A DNA stretch of 64,000 bases from contig NZ_AXVR01000009.1 of NCBI RefSeq assembly GCF_000484695.1, forward strand, positions 44,187 to 108,186, given 5' to 3'. How positions within the stretch are numbered: position 1 is the first letter of the stretch; every line of letters begins with the position of its first letter. The position numbers and the translations under genes were made by a program. Under the pieces are notes generated by a model. That model was given only the letters and a program-made list of their open reading frames with translations. It was not told where the DNA came from and did no database searches. The DNA is from Salinispora cortesiana. Its GTDB lineage: Bacteria; Actinomycetota; Actinomycetes; Mycobacteriales; Micromonosporaceae. Below, piece after piece: positions 1 to 8,727 of the stretch.

Positions 1-1350
1 GACGGGGCCACCGAAGTCCTTCCGTCGCCACCCCCACCCCGGCTACCGATCTGGCCGCTGGCGTTGATGTTCGGCCTGGTGCCGATCTGGTGGCTGGCCG
101 GCGCGTTCTACCTGGGCTGGCCGCTGCTGGGCGCGGTGCTGCTGGCCCTGCTGCTGGTTCGGGGTCGGGTTCCACTGCCGCCGGGCGCTGGGATCTGGCT
201 GCTCTTCCTCGCCGTCGTCCTGGTCAGCGCCACCCGGCTGGGGTCGCCCAGCTCGGTGTTGACCTTTGGGCTGCGGCTGGGCTTCTACGTCACCGCGCTG
301 GTGGTCGGCGTCTACGTCTACGTGGTGGCCCGGGAACGGGCCGGAGGCAGCGGGGTGCTCCTGCCCCTCTGCGCGTTCTGGCTCGGGTTGGTGGCATTGG
401 GCTGGCTGAGCGTGCTCGCACCCCGGCTCGGCATGACCACCCCGGTGGAGGTCCTGCTGCCCGGCGCGATCGCCGCGGAACCATTCGTCCACGACATGGT
501 CCACCTCTCTACCGCCGAGTACAGCGCCCAGTCGCTGAACCCGATCTACCGTCCCGCGGCGCCGTACGCGTACACCAACAACTACGGCAGCGCGTACGCG
601 ATGTTGTTGCCCGGTGTGGTCGCGGTGATCATGCTGCGGCGGCGCGGGGTGCTGCGCTGGCTGCTGCTCGGGTCGCTACCGCTGTCCCTGGCACCGGCCT
701 TCCTCACGTTGAACCGAGCGATGTTCCTCAGCCTCGGCGTCGGCCTGCTGGTGCTCGGGGTTCGGGCCGGTCGGCACGGCAACACCCGGGTCGCCACCTC
801 GATTGTCGGCGTGCTGCTGGTGGGCCTCCTCGCTACCGTTTTCATCCCGGTTACCCAGCTGATCGGGGACCGGGTCGGGAACAGCGGCACCAACACCGAC
901 CGGCTCGCCCTCTACGGTGCGGTACTCGGGCGGGTCGGTGACTCGCCGTGGCTCGGCTATGGCGCTCCGGTGAATGTCGACACGGTCTCGGCCCAGGCCC
1001 CGATCGGCACCCAGGGACAGTTGTGGATGGTGCTGTTCAGCCACGGGATCCCGGCTCTGCTGTGCTTTCTGGCCTGGTTCGTCGTGGCTGCCCGTTGCTG
1101 TGCCCGGGCGGCCTCGCCGGCGGGGCAGTGGCTGGCGATCGTCCCGGTGGTGTGCCTGGTGCAGATCCCCTTCTACGGCATGGCCAACCAGAACCTCGCC
1201 GTCGCCTTCTACGTGATCGCCTTCGCCATGGCCCGCATCGAGGGTGAACCGGCACCACGGCCCCGACCCCCGCTGGACCCCGGCCCGGCTGGACCGGCAC
1301 GAGGGGCGCCCCCGCGGCTGCCGACGACTCTTGACCGGACGGCCGCATGA
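1..1350 (+). CDS. O-antigen ligase/polymerase-like polytopic membrane protein (5' partial)
   Basis: The reading frame is open from base 1, so the gene starts upstream and about 449 residues are seen. Many hydrophobic helices alternate with short Arg-rich loops, as in Wzy/WaaL-type glycan polymerases and ligases. A loop before the last helices carries the stretch TQGQLWMVLFSHGIPALL, in the place of the Wzy_C region of this superfamily. The last 35 residues form a Pro/Arg-rich cytoplasmic tail. The stop overlaps the flippase start by 4 nt, so the two are translationally coupled. I infer that it joins or transfers lipid-linked glycan outside the membrane; the exact substrate cannot be read. Confidence 0.7.
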   Translation, partial: DGATEVLPSPPPPRLPIWPLALMFGLVPIWWLAGAFYLGWPLLGAVLLALLLVRGRVPLPPGAGIWLLFLAVVLVSATRLGSPSSVLTFGLRLGFYVTALVVGVYVYVVARERAGGSGVLLPLCAFWLGLVALGWLSVLAPRLGMTTPVEVLLPGAIAAEPFVHDMVHLSTAEYSAQSLNPIYRPAAPYAYTNNYGSAYAMLLPGVVAVIMLRRRGVLRWLLLGSLPLSLAPAFLTLNRAMFLSLGVGLLVLGVRAGRHGNTRVATSIVGVLLVGLLATVFIPVTQLIGDRVGNSGTNTDRLALYGAVLGRVGDSPWLGYGAPVNVDTVSAQAPIGTQGQLWMVLFSHGIPALLCFLAWFVVAARCCARAASPAGQWLAIVPVVCLVQIPFYGMANQNLAVAFYVIAFAMARIEGEPAPRPRPPLDPGPAGPARGAPPRLPTTLDRTAA

Positions 1351-2927
1351 CCGCCGGCACAGCTCCGGCGGCGTCGTCCGGCCGCGCCGCCGGGTGGTCG
1401 GACGAGGCGGAGCGCCGGAACAGTGCGCGCAGCGGGGTCGCTGGGCTGCTCGGCGCGGCCACCAGCGGGCTCTTCGGCTTTCTCCTTGCGGTGGTGATCA
1501 CCCGTGGCTACGGCCCCACCGGCTCCGGCGTCTTCTTCACCGCGATCGGGGTGATCACAGTGGCCACCGCGGTGTGCACGCTGGGTGCCGAGACCGGTCT
1601 GCTGTGGGCGCTGCCCCGCCGTACCGCGGCCGGGGGGCGGGGGGACGCCGCCCGGGTGCTGCCGGTGGCCCTGCTCCCACCGTTCGTGGTTGCCGCCGTG
1701 GTCGCGTTGGCGGGGGTGCTCGCCGCCGACTCCCTGGCGCCCGGGGTGTTCGGGCCGGCCGCCGGGTCGCAGCTGCTGGCGGTGAGCTTCGCCGCCGTTC
1801 CGGTGGTCGTCCTCCTGACGCTGCTGCTCGCCGCGCTGCGGTGCGTCCGGCCGATTCGGGCGTACGTGTCGGTGCAGTTCTTTCTCCTTCCGGTGGCCCG
1901 GCCGGTCCTGGTCGGCGTCGCGGTCCTGGTCGGCGGTGGCCTGGTGGCCGGAGTGTCCGCCTGGCTCGCTCCGGCCGCACTGGCCCTGCTGGTCTGCCTG
2001 GCCCTGGTCGGGGGGCCGTTGCGCATCGGGCGGGGCGCTCGGCTCCGCCCCGGACCGCGGGACTGGTCAACCTTCTGGCGGTTCGCGCTGCCCCGGGCCG
2101 TCTCGGCCGCCATCGACGCCGGCAACCTGTGGATCGGGGTGCTGTTGACCTCGGCACTCGCCGGGGCGGAGGAGGCCGGTGTGTTCGGTGCCGTCGGCCG
2201 GTACGTCCTCGCCGGCCAGCTCGCCATGCAGGGGCTGCGGGTGACGGTGGCACCCCGGCTGTCCCGGCTGCTCGGCGCGGGCCAGACGGTCCTCGCGGCG
2301 GCCGTGCATCGGCAGTTGACCACCTGGGGGCTGGTGCTCTCCTGGCCGGTGTATCTGCTGCTCGCTGTCTTCGGGGTGGCCTTCCTGGACCTGTTCGGGT
2401 CCGGCTTCACCGCCGGAACCACCGCGCTGACCGTCCTCGCACTGGCCATGCTGGTGCGCACGGGTGCGGGCAACGTGCAGAGCCTGCTGCTGATGGGGGG
2501 CCGCAGTGGCCTACACCTGGCCGCCACCCTGGGTGGGCTGCTGGTGACGGTCTCGCTCGGCCTGGTGTTGATCCCTGCGCACGGTGCCACCGGGGCGGCG
2601 GTGGCCTGGGCGGCGGGCATCCTCACCGAGACCCTCACCGCCGTGACGTACGCCTGGCTCGTGGTGCGGCACCCGCTGGTGGACCCGGCGATGCTGCGCG
2701 CGGCGGCGATCACCATCGCCGTGGTGGGCTCCGCCGCCGGGGTGGGGGTGCTGGCCGGCGGGCGGGGCACTCCCGGCCTGCTGGTGGCGGTGGCGGTGCT
2801 GGCCGTCGGCGGCGTCGGGGCGTTGTCCCGAATCCGGCCCGACCTCGGGGCGAGCCTGCGGCAACTCCGTGGCGGAGCGATGGCCGTCTCGGCCACCCCC
2901 GGCCTACCCGAGCAGAAGGAGAGGTGA
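1347..2927 (+). CDS. Polysaccharide flippase (MATE/MurJ-like, Wzx type)
   Basis: This 526-residue protein consists almost wholly of hydrophobic helices (about 12-14), preceded by a hydrophilic stretch of roughly 35 residues. The first membrane segment follows RSGVAGLLGAATSGLFGF, the usual entry of polysaccharide-export flippases. It would move lipid-linked sugar units across the membrane and fits between the ligase-like protein and the sulfotransferase. The ATG lies in an ATGA overlap with the upstream stop. An assignment to MurJ itself is less likely because the neighbours are glycan genes, not cell-division genes. Confidence 0.8.
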   Translation: MTAGTAPAASSGRAAGWSDEAERRNSARSGVAGLLGAATSGLFGFLLAVVITRGYGPTGSGVFFTAIGVITVATAVCTLGAETGLLWALPRRTAAGGRGDAARVLPVALLPPFVVAAVVALAGVLAADSLAPGVFGPAAGSQLLAVSFAAVPVVVLLTLLLAALRCVRPIRAYVSVQFFLLPVARPVLVGVAVLVGGGLVAGVSAWLAPAALALLVCLALVGGPLRIGRGARLRPGPRDWSTFWRFALPRAVSAAIDAGNLWIGVLLTSALAGAEEAGVFGAVGRYVLAGQLAMQGLRVTVAPRLSRLLGAGQTVLAAAVHRQLTTWGLVLSWPVYLLLAVFGVAFLDLFGSGFTAGTTALTVLALAMLVRTGAGNVQSLLLMGGRSGLHLAATLGGLLVTVSLGLVLIPAHGATGAAVAWAAGILTETLTAVTYAWLVVRHPLVDPAMLRAAAITIAVVGSAAGVGVLAGGRGTPGLLVAVAVLAVGGVGALSRIRPDLGASLRQLRGGAMAVSATPGLPEQKER

Positions 2928-2935
2928 GGTCCGTC

Positions 2936-3835
2936 GTGTCGGCGATGCGGGACCGGGTGAAGCGGTTCGTGCCGGACCAGGTGACCGAGCGGGTGCGGGA
3001 GTCCCTCGTTGGCTACGGGGTGCAGACCAGCGACCGGCGGCCACTGCCAGATTTCCTGGTCATCGGCACCAAGCGGGGCGGCACCACGTCACTGTGGAAC
3101 TATCTGATTCAGCATCCGCTGGTGCCGCGGCTCTTCCCGGCCTGGAACACGAAGTCCACGCACTACTTCGAGGAGCACTGGCGGCGTGGCGAGGCGTGGT
3201 ACCGCTCGCACTTCCCGACTCGACGCCAGCGGGCGGCGCTACAGCGGCGGCACGGCGGCCCGGTCCGGGCCGGTGAAGCCGCCCCGTTGTACATGTTCCA
3301 CCCGCTCGCCGCGGAGCGGGTCGCCGCGCTGATGCCGTCGGTCAAGCTGGTCGTGCTGCTGCGCGATCCGGTGCAGCGGGCCTACTCACACTGGAAGGAG
3401 CGGCGCACCCACGGCATCGAGCCGCTGGACTTCGCCGCCGCCCTCGCCGCCGAGCCGGGGCGCACCCGGGGGGAGTGGGAGCGGCTGGCTGCCGAGCCGG
3501 AGTACGTCAGCGAGGCCTACGACTGGTACACCTACCGGGCCCGGGGCCGCTACCTTGAGCACCTTCAGCCGTGGCTGGACCGGTTCGACCGTACGCAGTT
3601 CCTCTTCCTGCGCAGCGAGGACCTCTATCGAGACGCCCGGTCAACGTATCGCCGTACCCTGTCCTTCCTCGGGCTGCCGGCGTACGACCTGGCGAACTTC
3701 CGGGTCTACAACGACCGCCGCTCCGCGCCGCTGGACCCGGCACTTCAGGCGGAGCTGACGGCCTACTACCGCCCCTACAACGAGGCGCTGCGGCAGCGGC
3801 TCGGAACGGACCTCGACTGGTCGGACGGCGCCTGA
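2936..3835 (+). CDS. PAPS-dependent sulfotransferase
   Basis: This protein of about 299 residues has both PAPS-binding motifs: a 5'-phosphosulfate loop GTKRGGTTSL near residues 44-53 and the 3'-phosphate motif VVLLRDPVQRAYSHW near 138-152. It should transfer sulfate from PAPS to a hydroxyl or amine, here probably on the glycan made by its neighbours (inference). The GTG at 2936 is chosen because AGGAGAGG ends 11 nt upstream; GTG 2924, overlapping the flippase stop, or ATG 2945 are alternatives. The stop overlaps the next gene by 1 nt (TGATG). Confidence 0.85.
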   Translation: MSAMRDRVKRFVPDQVTERVRESLVGYGVQTSDRRPLPDFLVIGTKRGGTTSLWNYLIQHPLVPRLFPAWNTKSTHYFEEHWRRGEAWYRSHFPTRRQRAALQRRHGGPVRAGEAAPLYMFHPLAAERVAALMPSVKLVVLLRDPVQRAYSHWKERRTHGIEPLDFAAALAAEPGRTRGEWERLAAEPEYVSEAYDWYTYRARGRYLEHLQPWLDRFDRTQFLFLRSEDLYRDARSTYRRTLSFLGLPAYDLANFRVYNDRRSAPLDPALQAELTAYYRPYNEALRQRLGTDLDWSDGA

Positions 3836-5097
3836 TGATCGAGCCGGCCACTGCCTCCGCCGACCCGCGGACCCGGACCGACGGGTTGGGTTGGGTCACC
3901 CGGGCGGTCTTCGGCGCCGAGCCGGTCGGGCTCACCGTGGACGGTGCGTCGCCGGCTGGGCGCCGGGCGGTGGCGCGGTACGCGATTGTGCCCTCTGTCC
4001 GGCGGGCCCAGTTTCTGTTGCCGTTGGGCTCCCCGCGGGCAACGGCGGCGTCGCTGCTGGCGTACAACGCGCTGCGACCACCCCGGGTGCGGGCGGTGCG
4101 AGCGGTTCTCGGTGGGCTTGCCCGGCTCGGTGGGGTGGAGCTGGTCCGGTTCCCGGTCTTGACCGTGTCGCTGCCCGATGCGGTCGCCGCGGAGGAGGCG
4201 TTGCTGGTCCACCGACTCGCCGCACTGCTGGGCGGGGGAGCCGCGTACGCGGCGTGTGGGGTGCGACCGCCGGATCCGAACCATAAGCCGACCCTGCAGC
4301 TGTTCGCCCCGAATGGCCAACCGCTCGGTTTCGCGAAGATCGGCTGGAATGACGCCACCCGGGCCCTGGTGGCCGCCGAGGCGGCGGCCCTGCGGGAACT
4401 CCCCGCGCTGGCCCGGGTGCCGGACCACCCGGTGCCGCCGCGGCTGCTGGCCGAGCTCCGGTGGGCCGGGCGCTCCGTCGCGTTGGTGCAGCCGCTGCCA
4501 CCGGCGGTCCGTGGGTTATCCACCACTGCCGAGCCCGAGGTCGCCGCGGTGCTCGCGGTCGCTCGCCGGGGCCGCCCGCCCGCCCCGCCCCGGCCACTGG
4601 CCGGCTCGAGCTTCCTAGCCCGGCTCACCCGGAGCACGCACCGGGCCGCCGCCAGGATGTCGGCCGACACCCGGGCGGTCGTGGCGGCGGACCGGCTGGC
4701 TTCGCGGCACGGGGAGACCCCGGTCGAGTTCGGGCACTGGCATGGCGACTGGGTCCCGTGGAACCTCGGTCGGCATGCCGGCCGGCTGGTGGCCTGGGAC
4801 TGGGAGCACAGTGCCCCGGATGTCCCGGTCGGCTTCGACCTGGCGCACGACGCGTTCCAGCGGGCCCTGGTGCTGCGGGGTTCCTCCGTCGCCGTCGCGG
4901 CCGACGCTGTTGATCTCCAACTCCGACGGTACGGCGACGCGCTCGGCCTGAACCGGGCTGGGCAGCGCCTGGTGGCTGACGCGTACCTGCTGGAGCTGTG
5001 GCTGCGGACCTGGCGCCTGGCCAACGCCGGGGCGGGCTGGAACCCCGCGCTGCACCCCGCTCTGCTGGAGCTCTTCGCGCAGCGGAACCAATGGTGA
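3835..5097 (+). CDS. Aminoglycoside-phosphotransferase-fold protein (APH-like kinase)
   Basis: The 420-residue product has the Brenner motif of APH/choline kinases, HGDWVPWN at about residues 303-310, followed by the metal-binding acidic site in AWDWEH at about 320-325. The N-terminal 250 residues are divergent and not recognised. The family phosphorylates small molecules or sugars using ATP; the substrate here is unknown. The start ATG overlaps the sulfotransferase stop, so it belongs to the same operon. A role in activating or modifying a glycan precursor is inference from position. An antibiotic-resistance role is possible but unsupported by context. Confidence 0.65.
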   Translation: MIEPATASADPRTRTDGLGWVTRAVFGAEPVGLTVDGASPAGRRAVARYAIVPSVRRAQFLLPLGSPRATAASLLAYNALRPPRVRAVRAVLGGLARLGGVELVRFPVLTVSLPDAVAAEEALLVHRLAALLGGGAAYAACGVRPPDPNHKPTLQLFAPNGQPLGFAKIGWNDATRALVAAEAAALRELPALARVPDHPVPPRLLAELRWAGRSVALVQPLPPAVRGLSTTAEPEVAAVLAVARRGRPPAPPRPLAGSSFLARLTRSTHRAAARMSADTRAVVAADRLASRHGETPVEFGHWHGDWVPWNLGRHAGRLVAWDWEHSAPDVPVGFDLAHDAFQRALVLRGSSVAVAADAVDLQLRRYGDALGLNRAGQRLVADAYLLELWLRTWRLANAGAGWNPALHPALLELFAQRNQW

Positions 5098-5200
5098 CAG
5101 TCCGGTTACCCGATGTCCCCACGGCGCGATACGTGGTCTGCTTTCGCAAGCCATCGATCGGAGCCGAAGCGGACCGAAGGAAGTGGACGGTGAGGCGCGC

Positions 5201-5683
5201 ATGGAGAGGTACCCCAGGGGTCGCGGCGACTCCCCGGTCCTGCTGCTCGTCGGGTCGAGCGGTGGGCACCTGGCCCAGCTGCTGGCGCTGCGTTCCTGGT
5301 ATGAGCGCTGGCGTCGCTGCTGGGTAACCTTCGACACCCCGGACGCACTTTCCCGGCTCTCGGGGGAGGAGGTCGTCTCGGCTCATCACCCGACCACCCG
5401 CAACGTGCCCAACCTGGTGCGCAACGCGGTGCTGGCGGTACGGCTGCTGCGGCGGCATCGGGTCGCCGCGGTAGTGACGACCGGAGCCGGGGTTGCGGTG
5501 CCGTTCGTGGTCTTCGCCTGGCTGCGGCGAATTCCCACCGTCTATGTGGAGGTGTATGACCGGATCGACACCCCGACCCTGACCGCGCGCCTGTGTCGCC
5601 CGTTCCTCTCCGCGATGCTCGTGCAGTGGGAGGAGCAACGCCGGCACTACCCGGAGGCGACTGTGGTGGGGCCGCTGCTGTGA
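5201..5683 (+). CDS. Alg14/PssD-like glycosyltransferase subunit
   Basis: The protein has 160 residues, starting with a strand-turn motif LLLVGSSGGHLAQLLAL near residues 14-30, the signature of Alg14, PssD and similar membrane-anchoring subunits of split GT28-type glycosyltransferases. It ends VVGPLL, and the catalytic partner is encoded next. In known pairs this subunit recruits the Alg13-like half to the membrane-bound lipid acceptor. ATG 5201 is preferred because GGTGAGG ends 5 nt upstream; an in-frame GTG at 5183 is an alternative. Confidence 0.8.
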   Translation: MERYPRGRGDSPVLLLVGSSGGHLAQLLALRSWYERWRRCWVTFDTPDALSRLSGEEVVSAHHPTTRNVPNLVRNAVLAVRLLRRHRVAAVVTTGAGVAVPFVVFAWLRRIPTVYVEVYDRIDTPTLTARLCRPFLSAMLVQWEEQRRHYPEATVVGPLL

Positions 5684-5753
5684 GCGTGGAGGGTGTGGCG
5701 GAGCGACGACGCGCGATGCCAGGTTTCGTCAGCCCGGGTAGAGGGGGGACGCG

Positions 5754-6413
5754 GTGAGTACGAAGCGAGTCGCGACGCCGGTGGGGTCCGAGCCCAGCCG
5801 CGTTCCCCGGCAACGGGACCGGTCTGGTGTCGGTCGGGTGCAGCAGGTACTGGTCGTCGTCGGTACCGACAAGCACCCGTTTGACCGGCTGGTCGACTGG
5901 CTTCAGAGCTGGCAACCCACCGTCCCCGACCGCGTGGTCTTGACCGTCCAGCATGGTCACACCGGAGCGGCCGAAGTTCCCGGCGCGGTGGCCTTTCTGG
6001 GGCACGACGAGCTCCAGGCGGCGATCTCCGCAGCCGACCTCGTGATCTGTCACGGCGGCCCGGCCACGATTCTGGAGGTCCGTCAGCTTGGCCGGGTGCC
6101 GATTGTGGTCCCCCGGGATCCGGCCCACGGCGAACACGTTGATGACCACCAGCTGCGCTTCGCGCGTCGGCTCGGGGCGGCGGGCCTGGTGGTGGTGTGT
6201 GAGACCCGAGCGGCGTTCGTGGCGGAGCTCACTGCTGGTCTGGCCGAGCCGTCCCGGTTCGTCGTCCGGGCGGACCCCGATTCGGCCCGGGTGCGGGAGG
6301 CCGCCGTGGCCCGGGTTGGTGAGATCGTGGAGAAGTTGGTGGCCGCGGCGAACGGCCGACGGTCCTGGTGGTGGCCGTGGTCACGGTCGCCTCGGAGCGG
6401 AGCGCGAGGATGA
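5754..6413 (+). CDS. Alg13/PssE-like glycosyltransferase catalytic subunit
   Basis: This 219-residue protein matches the C-terminal donor-binding half of GT28 enzymes: VVVGTDKHPFDRLVDWL near residue 35, then SAADLVICHGGPATILE near 93-109, the nucleotide-sugar pocket. It probably works with the Alg14-like protein just upstream to transfer a sugar to lipid-linked acceptor on the inner membrane face. The GTG start follows GAGGGGGGA by 4 nt. About 30 poorly conserved residues precede the fold. The stop overlaps the next gene's ATG. Confidence 0.8.
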   Translation: MSTKRVATPVGSEPSRVPRQRDRSGVGRVQQVLVVVGTDKHPFDRLVDWLQSWQPTVPDRVVLTVQHGHTGAAEVPGAVAFLGHDELQAAISAADLVICHGGPATILEVRQLGRVPIVVPRDPAHGEHVDDHQLRFARRLGAAGLVVVCETRAAFVAELTAGLAEPSRFVVRADPDSARVREAAVARVGEIVEKLVAAANGRRSWWWPWSRSPRSGARG

Positions 6414-7348
6414 CCGCGCTGCCGGAGGTGAGCGCACAGCCAAGGGTGAGTGCGGTGGTGCCCACCCGGGACCGTCCGGAGCTGTTGCGGGCCGCGGTCC
6501 GCGCCCTCCTCGACCAGGACTACCCAGGTGAGCTCGAGGTGGTCGTCGTGTACGACCGTTCGGGGCCGGATCCGACCCTGACTGAGCTGTCCCGACCGGG
6601 TCGGCCGGTCCGGGTCACCGAGAACGGCCGGACACCCGGCCTCGCGGGCGCCCGCAACACCGGCACCCTGGCCGCCACCGGCGAGTTGATCGCCTTCTGT
6701 GACGACGACGACGAGTGGCTGCCCGGCAAGCTGTGGGCGCAGGTTGCGGCGCTCACCACCACTCCGGGCGCCGAGTTCGTCTCGGGTGGCATCCGGGTGA
6801 GCTACGACGGACAAACCGTCGACCGGTCGCTGTCTCGGGACCGGATCACCCTCGCTGACCTGTTGCGGGATCGGATGACCGAGCTGCACCCGTCAACCTT
6901 CCTGTTCCGCGCCGCCGTGCTCCGGGACGGCTTCGGACTGGTCAACGAGGAGATTCCGGGCAGCTACGCCGAGGACTACGAGTTCCTGCTGCGGGCGGCC
7001 CGCCGGGCACCGTTGGTCAACCTGCGCACCCCGCTGGTGCTGGTGCGTTGGCACCACCGGTCGTATTTCATGCAGCGCTGGGACACCATCTCGGCGGCGC
7101 TGCAGTGGCTGCTGGAACGCTACCCGGAGTTCGGCAGCCAGCCGGCCGGTGCGGCCCGGGTGGCGGGGCAGATCGCCTTTGCGCGCGCCGCCTCCGGTGA
7201 CCGCCAGGGCGCGCTGCGCTGGGCCCGCCGTACCCTCCGGGGCAATCCGCGGGAGCCACGGGCGTACCTGGCGCTCGCGGTGGCCGGGCGGGTGGTCCGG
7301 GCGGACGCGGTGCTGCGCGCCCTGCACAAGCGCGGCCGGGGCATCTAA
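6410..7348 (+). CDS. Family 2 glycosyltransferase
   Basis: The 312-residue protein has a GT-A fold start VSAVVPTRDRPELLRAAV near residues 15-32 and the metal/donor motif FCDDDDEW near 96-103. No membrane helices are seen, so it is a cytoplasmic or peripheral enzyme extending a glycan. ATG 6410 sits in an ATGA overlap with the Alg13-like gene; an in-frame GTG at 6368 would overlap far into it and is less likely. Donor and acceptor cannot be deduced. Confidence 0.85.
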   Translation: MTALPEVSAQPRVSAVVPTRDRPELLRAAVRALLDQDYPGELEVVVVYDRSGPDPTLTELSRPGRPVRVTENGRTPGLAGARNTGTLAATGELIAFCDDDDEWLPGKLWAQVAALTTTPGAEFVSGGIRVSYDGQTVDRSLSRDRITLADLLRDRMTELHPSTFLFRAAVLRDGFGLVNEEIPGSYAEDYEFLLRAARRAPLVNLRTPLVLVRWHHRSYFMQRWDTISAALQWLLERYPEFGSQPAGAARVAGQIAFARAASGDRQGALRWARRTLRGNPREPRAYLALAVAGRVVRADAVLRALHKRGRGI

Positions 7349-7381
7349 TCCCGTAGACGCAGTAGGTTAGGAGCTCGTTCG

Positions 7382-8047
7382 ATGGCATTTCACTCGTTGA
7401 GATTCCGGCTGGTGGACTCACCTTCCTCGGTTGGTGCCAAACGGAGGGCGCGACGGGCGGCCTGGCTCTCCGAGACGTTTCCCGACCTGGCCGAGATGAA
7501 TGTCCTTGATCTTGGTGGACGGGTGGAGAGCTGGGCAACGGTGCCGGTCCGACCAGCGCACGTGCACGTGGTGAATCTGGAGCCGTTGCCGACGGAGCTG
7601 CCAGGCTGGGCTGAAGCCGATCATGCCGATGCATGCGAACTGCCGAAGCGTATTCTTGGCCGTCGGTACGACCTTGTTTTCAGCAACAGTGTCCTGGAGC
7701 ATGTCGGCGGGTACGAACGGCGTCGTCGGATGGCGGAGGCGATTCGTGAGCTGGCCCCTGAGTACTGGGTACAGACCCCGTACCGGTACTTTCCGATAGA
7801 GCCACACTGGGTGGCTCCCGCCATGCAGTTCCTGCCGGTGTCAGCACGGGTGGTGGTGGCGCGGAAGTGGCCCCTGGCCTACACGCCGGGCAAGTCGTAC
7901 GAGGCGGCCATGCGGCAGGTCCTGACGACCGAATTGATCGGTCGGGCAGAGTTGCGCTACCTCTTTCCGGACGCTCGCATCCGTAGCGAGCGTCTGCTCG
8001 GCCTCACCAAATCGTTGATTGCGATTCGAAAATCTCCGTCGGCGTGA
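7382..8047 (+). CDS. Class I SAM-dependent methyltransferase
   Basis: This 221-residue protein has a Rossmann methyltransferase core: motif I NVLDLGGRVESW near residues 40-51, an acidic strand end HVVNLEPLP, and DLVFSNSVLEHVGGYERR near 97-114, typical of type-11 methyltransferases. TAGGAG lies 7 nt before the ATG. It probably methylates a sugar or lipid of the cluster (inference). Third-position GC is visibly lower than in the genes upstream, which may mean separate acquisition. Confidence 0.75.
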   Translation: MAFHSLRFRLVDSPSSVGAKRRARRAAWLSETFPDLAEMNVLDLGGRVESWATVPVRPAHVHVVNLEPLPTELPGWAEADHADACELPKRILGRRYDLVFSNSVLEHVGGYERRRRMAEAIRELAPEYWVQTPYRYFPIEPHWVAPAMQFLPVSARVVVARKWPLAYTPGKSYEAAMRQVLTTELIGRAELRYLFPDARIRSERLLGLTKSLIAIRKSPSA

Positions 8048-8658
8048 CCGGCGCGCGGTTCATCGTGGCCGAGTCATCGGGCCACGGTGTTACGCTCGCA
8101 TCGCGGGAGCGGTTAAGGAATGCGCGACCCTGTTTTGGGATGGCTCTATTGGATTGGGATGATCTAACCTACCCGGAGGTTGGTGCCTCAGCGGGCGTCC
8201 TGCCGTCCGGGTATCGGCACGTCCACCGCAGCGCTTTTCTTGGTGCGGATGTTCGGGTCTTTGACCAGGCTGTCCGCGCATTGCTTCGGTGGCGCATGCA
8301 CCGTCGGGCTGGGGTTGGCGTTGATCGCCCAGATCTGCGGCCCCAGCCGGGTGCGGACTTTCGGCTGAGAATCGGGTGGCGAGGGCTGTTGGTGCAGGCT
8401 CCCTGCCGCATTATCTATACGATTGACGAGGATGATCGCGCGGGCTTTGCCTACGGTACGTTACCGGGGCATCCCGAATGTGGCGAGGAGGCATTTCTGG
8501 TTCGTCGGGACGGGGGCGGGCGGTCTTACTTCGAGGTGCGGGCCTTTTCGCGGCCGGCTTCGCTGGCTGCTCGAATAGCTGGGCCGCTGGGTCGGCTCGC
8601 GCAGGATGTAATAACGTCGAGATATCTTGGCGCGATGCGGTCCCTGTCCCGGGTTTGA
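8044..8658 (+). CDS. DUF1990 (UPF0548) family protein
   Basis: The 204-residue protein carries the DUF1990 pattern: LTYPEVGASAGVLPSGYRH near residues 42-60, WRMHRRAGV near 85-93, CRIIYTIDEDDRAGFAYGTL near 120-139 and a C-terminal FEVRAFSRPASLAARIAGP. The biochemical function of the family is unknown; the fold is thought to be START-like. GTG 8044 overlaps the methyltransferase stop. Codon use is softer (for example TTTGGGATGG) than in the flanking genes, like its upstream partner. Confidence 0.75.
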   Translation: MTGARFIVAESSGHGVTLASRERLRNARPCFGMALLDWDDLTYPEVGASAGVLPSGYRHVHRSAFLGADVRVFDQAVRALLRWRMHRRAGVGVDRPDLRPQPGADFRLRIGWRGLLVQAPCRIIYTIDEDDRAGFAYGTLPGHPECGEEAFLVRRDGGGRSYFEVRAFSRPASLAARIAGPLGRLAQDVITSRYLGAMRSLSRV

Positions 8659-8727
8659 CTGACCGGCTCCCACCACTTGGGCGACCGCTCCCGACCTGAG
8701 CAACCACTCCCGACCTGCCTGGGCGGC

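Noticed and set aside
1244..2935. Possible 560-residue N-terminal extension of the sulfotransferase, opposite-frame to the flippase
   Set aside because: The extension is Arg/Gly-rich and runs through a clear membrane-protein gene; the sulfotransferase start with a good binding site is at 2936.
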